A stretch of DNA of 24,032 nucleotides from Saccoglossus kowalevskii. Its lineage: Eukaryota > Hemichordata > Enteropneusta > Harrimaniidae. The DNA is taken from positions 1 through 24,032 of the forward strand of contig NW_003152147.1 of NCBI RefSeq assembly GCF_000003605.2, read 5' to 3'. This document shows positions 19,234 to 24,032 of the stretch, piece by piece. Numbering within the stretch: the stretch's first letter is position 1; each line of letters begins with the position of its first letter. A model generated the notes under the pieces. That model made no database searches and was not told the origin of the DNA. It was given only the letters and a program-made list of their open reading frames with translations. The translations under genes and the position numbers were made by a program.

Positions 19234-19322
19234 TCGACCGATAATGGAAGTCAAGTTCAATCGGTTGTGATTAGTACTTGCATGGGAGACAGCCTGATAA
19301 AACCAGCGGGTGACACTTTTTT
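19234..19322 (+). pseudogene. 5S-derived segment, copy 27
   Basis: GACCGATAATGGAAGTCAAG, GTGATTAGTACTTGCATGGG, AGACAGCCTGATAAAACC, GCGGGTGACAC and T6. Confidence 0.83.
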
Positions 19323-19963
19323 GAGTTTTTGCAGTCTGCACCTATTTGGTCCAAGCTGTTAAAACAGCGTGCAAAGTTCTCCAAAGCGATTCCAAAATTG
19401 CTAGATTTGTTTGTATATTTGACCTAAGTTGTTGTTATATCGAACCATGCAGTTATAAAGTATGAAAAATGTCTAAAATCCATTTGAAACCTCTCATGTT
19501 AGCACACTGTCATATGAGCCGGCCGGTAAATGTGCAAATACATCTTAAAAATGTTAAAAGCGATTGAAAAGTTGGTGGATTTGCGTGTATATTCTCCCTA
19601 AGTCATTTCATATAGAACCCCGCAGTTAAATTTAGAACAAAATTATGTAAAAGTCTAAAACAGCTGTTTATGTTGGCACATTGTACCACTACCCAAGCGC
19701 AAAGTAATTAACAAAGTGCTTACAAAATTGTCAAAAGCTCGTGCAAAGTTGGCAGATTTACATTGAAATGTTACCTATTCTGTTACATTATCGAGTCCAG
19801 TTGTTAAAAATTCGCGAAAGTGAATGAATATGTCATAAAGGCCGTTTGAAATATCGTACTTGCCCTTTGAAGGATGTAGAATTTTTAAACATTTCCATAC
19901 ATTACATGACCGCCATTACGATAATTTTAAAAAAATGACCCTGATAGATGAGTGGTCAGGTGA

Positions 19964-20052
19964 TCGACCGATAAAAGTAGTAAAGTTCAATCTGACGTGG
20001 TTAGTACTTGCATGGGAGATAACTTGAGAAAACCAGCGGGTGAAATTTTTTT
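19964..20052 (+). pseudogene. 5S-derived segment, copy 28
   Basis: First IIb core: GACCGATAAAAGTAG, CAATCTGACGTGG, GGGAGATAACTTG, then GGGTGAAA and T7. An A-run with ATGACCCTG precedes it. Confidence 0.82.
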
Positions 20053-20693
20053 GAGTTTTTGCAGTCTGCACCTATTTGGTTCAAGCTGTTAAAACAGCGT
20101 GCAAAGTTCTCCAAAGCGATTCCAAAGTTGGTTGACTTGTTTGATTATTTGAAATAAGTTGTTGTTATATCGAACTCTGCAGTTATAAAGTATGAAAAAT
20201 GACTAAAATCCATTTGAAACCTCCCATGTTAGCAGACTGTCATATGAGCCGGCCGTAAAATGAACAAACACATACTAAAAATGTTAAAAGCGATTGAAAC
20301 GTTGGTGGATTTGCGTGTATATTCCCCCTGAGTCATTTCATATAGAACCCCGCAGTTAAATTTAGAACAAAATTATGTAAATGTCTAAAACAGCTATTTA
20401 TGTTGGCACATTGTACCACTACCCAAGCGCAAAGTGATTAACAAAATGCTTACAAAGTTGTGAAAAGCTTGTGCAAAGTTGGCAGATTTACATGGAAATG
20501 TTACCTATTCTGTTACATTATCGAGTCCAGTTGTTAAAAGTTCGCGAAAGTGAATGAATATGTCATAAAAGGCCATTTGAATATCGTACTTGCCCTTGAA
20601 GGATGTATAATTATTAAACATTTACATACATTAAATGACCGCCAATTACAATAATTTTAAAAAAATGACCCTGATAGATGAGTGGTCAGGTGA

Positions 20694-20782
20694 TCGACCG
20701 ATAAAAGAAGTAAAGTTCAATCTGTCGTGATTAGTACTTGCATGGGAAACAACCTGAGAAAACCAGCGGGTGAAATTTTTTT
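20694..20782 (+). pseudogene. 5S-derived segment, copy 29
   Basis: IIb core with GGGAAACAACCTG in box C, GGGTGAAA, T7 and then AAAGAG. The copy at 22161 shares these marks. Confidence 0.83.
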
Positions 20783-21427
20783 AAAGAGTTTTTGCAGTCT
20801 CCACCTATTTGGTCCAAGCTGTTAAAACAGCGTGCAATGTTCTCCAAAGCGATTCCAAAGTTGCTAGTTTTGTTTGATAATTTGACTTAAGATGTTGTTA
20901 TATCGAACCGTGCAGTTGTAAAGTATGAAAAATGACAAAAATCCATTTGAAACCTCCCATGTTAGCAGACTGTCATTTGAGCCGGCCGTCACATGAACAA
21001 ACACATACTAAAAATGTTAAAAGCGATTGAAAAGTTGGTGGATTTGCGTGTATATTCCCCCTACGTCATTTCCTATAGAACCCCGCAGTTCAATTTAGAA
21101 CAAAATTATGTAAATGTCTAAAACAGCTATTTTATGTTGGCACATTGTACCACTACCCAAGCGCAAAGTGATTAACAAAGTGCTTACAAATTTGTGAAAA
21201 GCTTGAGCAAAGTTGGCAGATTTACATGGAAATGTTACCTATTCTGTTACATTATCGAGTCCAGTTGTTAAAAGTTCGCGAAAGTGAATGAATATGTCAT
21301 AAAAGGCCGTTTGAATATCGTAATTGCCCTTGAAGGATGTAGAATTATTAAACATTTCCATACATTAAATGACCGCCAATTACGATAATTTTAAAAAAAT
21401 GACCCTGATAGATGAGTGGTCAGGTGA

Positions 21428-21515
21428 TCGACCGATAAAAGAAGTAAAGTTCAATCTGTCGTGGTTAGTACTTGCATGGGAGACAACCTGAGAAAACCAG
21501 TGGGTGAATTATTTT
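21428..21515 (+). pseudogene. 5S-derived segment, copy 30 (broken T-run)
   Basis: IIb core with GGGAGACAACCTG and CCAGTGGGTGAATTATTTTG. The terminal run is broken to TT-A-TTTT, the weakest terminator in the window; the T5 downstream (GAGTTTTTGC) remains. Confidence 0.83.
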
Positions 21516-22160
21516 GAAAGAGTTTTTGCAGTCTGCACCTATTTGGTCCAAGCTGTTAAAACAGCGTGCAATGTTCTCCAAAGCGATTCCAAAGTTGCTA
21601 GTTTTGTTTGATAATTTGACCTAAGTTGATGTTATATCGAACCGTGCAGTTATAAAGTATGAAAAATGACTAAAATCCATTTGAAACCTCCCATGTTAGC
21701 AGACTGTCATTTCAGCCGGCCGTCACATGAACAAACACATACTAAAAATGTTAAAAGCGATTGAAAAGTTGGTGGATTTGCGTGTATATCCCCCCTAAGT
21801 CATTTCATATAGAACCCCGCAGTTCAATTTAGAACAAAATTATGTAAATGTCTAAAACAGCTATTTATGTTGGCACATTGTACCACTACCCAAGCGCAAA
21901 GTGATTAACAAAGTGCTTACAAAGTTGTGAAAAGCTTGTGTAAAGTTGGCAGATTTACATGGAAATTTTACCTATTCTGTTACATTATCGAGTCCAGTTG
22001 TTAAAAGTTCGCGAAAGTGAATGAATATGTCATAAAAGGCCATTTGAATATCGTACTTGCCCTTGAAGGATGTATAATTATTAAACATTTCCATACATTA
22101 AATGACCGCCAATTACAATAATTTTAAAAAAATGACCCTGATAGATGAGTGGTCAGGTGA

Positions 22161-22249
22161 TCGACCGATAAAAGAAGTAAAGTTCAATCTGTCGTGGTTA
22201 GTACTTGCATGGGAAACAACCTGAGAAAACCAGCGGGTGAAATTTTTTT
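22161..22249 (+). pseudogene. 5S-derived segment, copy 31
   Basis: Nearly the same as the core at 20694 (GGGAAACAACC, GGGTGAAA, T7, AAAGAG), two monomers away. Confidence 0.83.
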
Positions 22250-22889
22250 AAAGAGTTTTTGCAGTCTCCACCTATTTGGTCCAAGCTGTTAAAACAGCGT
22301 GCAATGTTCTCCAAAGCGATTCCAAAGTTGCTAGTTTTGTTTGATAATTTGACCTAAGATGTTGTTATATCGAACCGTGCAGTTATAAAGTATGAAAAAT
22401 GACAAAAATCCATTTGAAACCTCCCATGTTAGCAGACTGTCATTTGAGCCGGCCGTCACATGAACAAACACATACTAAAAATGTTAAAAGCGATTGAAAA
22501 GTTGGATTTGCGTGTATATTCCCCCAACGTCATTTCATATAGAACCCCGCAGTTCAATTTAGAACAAAATTATGTAAATGTATAAAACAGCTATTTATGT
22601 TGGCACATTGTACCACTACCCAAGCGCAAAGTGATTAACAAAGTGCTTACAAATTTGTGAAAAGCTTGAGCAAAGTTGGCAGATTTACATGGAAATGTTA
22701 CCTATTCTGTTACATTATCGAGTCCAGTTGTTAAAAGTTCGCGAAAGTGAATGATTATGTCATAAAAGGCCGTTTGAATATCGTAGTTGCCCTCGAATGA
22801 AGTAGAATTTTTAAACATTTCCATACATTAAATGACCGCCAATTACGATAATTTTTAAAAATGACCATGATAGGTGAGTGGTCAGATGA

Positions 22890-22977
22890 TCGACCTATAA
22901 TGGAAGTAAAGTTCAATCTGTCGTGGTTAGTACTTGCATGGGAGATAACCTGAGAAATCCAGCGGGTGACATTTTTT
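22890..22977 (+). pseudogene. 5S-derived segment, copy 32
   Basis: GACCTATAATGG, CAATCTGTCGTGG, GCATGGGAGATAACC, GAAATCC, GCGGGTGAC, A, T6. It marks the return from IIb to the general subfamily II type. Confidence 0.82.
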
Positions 22978-23607
22978 GAGTTTTTGCAGTCTGCACCTAT
23001 TTGGTCCAAGCTGTTAGAACAGCGTGCAAAGTTCTGCAAAGCGAATCCAAAGTTGCTAGATTTGTTTGTATATTTGACCTAAGTTGTTGTTATATCGAAC
23101 GATGCAGCTATAAAGTATGAAAAATGACAAAAATCCATTTGAACCTCCCATGTTAGCAGACTGTCATTTGAGCCGGCCGTCCATGACAAACACATACTAA
23201 AAATGTTAAAAGCGATTGAAAAGTTGGTCGATTTGCGTGTATATTCCCCATATGTCATTCATATAGAACCCCGCAGTAAATTTAGAACAAATTATGTAAA
23301 AGTTTAAAACAGCTATTATGTGGCACAATATACCACTACCCAAGCGCAAAGTAACTAACAAAGTGCTTACAAAGTTGTCAAAATCTTGTGCAAAGTTGGC
23401 AGATTTACATGGAAATGGTACCTATTGTGTTACATTATCGAATCCAGTTGTTAAAAGTTCGCGAAAGTGAATGAATATGTCATAAAAGGCCGTTTGAATA
23501 TCGTAGTGGCTATCGAAGGATGTAGAATTTTTAAACATTTCCATACATAAAATGGACGCCAATTACGATAATATTTAAATGACCCTGATAGATGACTGGT
23601 CAGATGA

Positions 23608-23696
23608 TCGACCGATAATCGAAGTAAAGTTCAATCGGTCGTGGTTAGTACTTGCATGGGTGACAACCTGAGAAAACCAGCGGGTGACACATTTTT
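23608..23696 (+). pseudogene. 5S-derived segment, copy 33
   Basis: GACCGATAATCG, GTGGTTAGTACTTGCATGGG, TGACAACCTGAGAAAACC, GCGGGTGACACA, then T5. Last core in the window. Confidence 0.84.
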
Positions 23697-24032
23697 GAGT
23701 TTTTGCAGTCTGCACCTACTTGGTCCAATCTGTTAACACAGCGTGCAAAGTTCTCCAAAGCGATTCCTAAGTTGCTAGATGTGTTTGTTTATTTGACCTA
23801 AGCTGTTGTTATATCGAACCATGCAGTTATAAAGTATGAAAAATGACTAAATTCCATTTGAAACCTCTCATGTTAGCAGAATGTCATATGAGCCGGCCGT
23901 AAAATGTGCAAATACATCTTAAAAATGTAAAAAGCGATTGAAAAGTGTGTTTATTTGCGTGTATATTCCCTCTAAGTCATTAGCATAAAGAACCCCACAG
24001 TTAAATTTAGAACAAAATTATGTAAAAGTCTG

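Larger units (their letters stand above)
19850..22790 (+). repeat. variant block IIb with two-monomer higher-order repeat
   Basis: Within subfamily II this stretch has its own marks: TACTTGCCCTT or AATTGCCCTTG in place of GTGGCCCTCG, an A-run before TGACCCTGATAG, GACCGATAAAAG in the 5S-like core, GTCACATGAAC (most units) and TAAATGTCTAAAAC. The cores at 20694 and 22161 share GGGAAACAACC, a T-run followed by AAAGAG, and CAGTCTCCACC. The units after them share AAATTTGTGAAAAGCTTGAG. The core between them, at 21428, lacks these marks. The spacing of the matching units is 1467 bp, twice the monomer. Confidence 0.75.
1..24032 (+). repeat. satellite DNA array, ~727 bp monomer with embedded 5S-derived segment
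   Basis: The same ~727 bp unit repeats head to tail, all in one orientation, across the entire window. Using the TCGACC at the start of the 5S-like core as register, successive copies begin at 670, 1398, 2126, 2851, 3574, 4304, 5025, 5751, 6473, 7201, 7929, 8657, 9142, 9627, 10356, 11081, 11809, 12536, 13262, 13983, 14711, 15439, 16155, 16871, 17604, 18333, 19234, 19964, 20694, 21428, 22161, 22890 and 23608. Most spacings are 716-734 bp; the exceptions are 485 bp (twice) and 901 bp. No unique DNA interrupts the array and both ends are open. Stops are frequent in all frames; the short open frames recur once per monomer and are broken by indels in other copies, so I assign no coding role. Confidence 0.98.
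16385..24032 (+). repeat. subfamily II block of the satellite
   Basis: From about 16.39 kb onward the diagnostic bases change together: AAAATCCATTTG instead of AAAATTCATTTG, GCGTGTATATTCC, GCAGATTTACAT, ATGTCATAAAAGGCC, CATACATTAAATG or CATACATAAAATG, GACCGATAATGG, AAAGTTCAATC, GCGGGTGAC, TTTTTGCAGTCTGC and GCGATTCCAAAG. Several of these (GACCGAT, and GGGTGAC in some copies) are closer to ordinary 5S rRNA sequences than subfamily I is, so this may be the older form. Copies are more divergent from each other than in subfamily I. The switch lies inside subrepeat A, between the subfamily I mark GTTGATATATC (about 16341-16351) and the first subfamily II mark near 16390. Confidence 0.85.

Noticed and set aside
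1-24032. CRISPR-like array (regularly spaced repeats)
   Set aside because: The whole ~727 bp unit repeats. There are no short repeats with unique spacers, no cas genes, and the 5S-like part points to a eukaryote.

Overview
The whole 24 kb window is one uninterrupted, head-to-tail satellite DNA array. I see no protein-coding gene, no unique sequence and no mobile-element domain. The basic monomer is about 727 bp (usual spacing 721-734 bp), AT-rich and all in one orientation. Thirty-three register points plus a partial unit at the left edge can be followed, and both window ends lie inside monomers.

The key observation is that every monomer carries a segment derived from 5S ribosomal RNA on the + strand. 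It resembles roughly nucleotides 35-110 of an animal-type 5S rRNA. Aligned by eye, without gaps, to the vertebrate 5S sequence as I remember it, about 50 of 70 positions match. The TFIIIA/TFIIIC 'box C' is the best preserved part (about 15 of 18 positions), and the stretch GGTTAGTACTT is kept in most copies. The segment ends in a run of 5-8 T, the form of an RNA polymerase III terminator, where the end of a 5S gene is expected. The first third of 5S is barely recognisable, so these are 5S-derived pseudogene or non-coding units, not working ribosomal genes.

The other ~600 bp of the monomer is not random either. It consists of three diverged subrepeats (A, B, C) of about 175 bp each. Each opens with AAAG tracts about 10-11 bp apart and an AAAGCG/AAAGCT...AAAGTTG...GATTTG block. 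With the ~200 bp 5S-containing module this gives a four-part unit of near-nucleosomal modules. One monomer near 18.5-18.8 kb has an extra A subrepeat (A-A-B-C). Two consecutive monomers near 8.9-9.4 kb have lost 243 bp.

Layout: from 1 to about 16.37 kb the array is subfamily I, with islands resembling subfamily II at about 5.55-5.87, 8.59-8.83, 9.08-9.31 and 11.77-12.17 kb. From about 16.39 kb to the end it is subfamily II. A distinct variant block at about 19.85-22.79 kb has a two-monomer (about 1467 bp) higher-order repeat.

The organism is a eukaryote. The 5S-like core is of animal type (closer to vertebrate and general invertebrate 5S than to plant 5S), so a metazoan is the best guess; I cannot name a species. 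Such an array would be expected in centromeric, pericentromeric or other heterochromatin, or flanking 5S rDNA, but nothing in the window fixes its chromosomal place.
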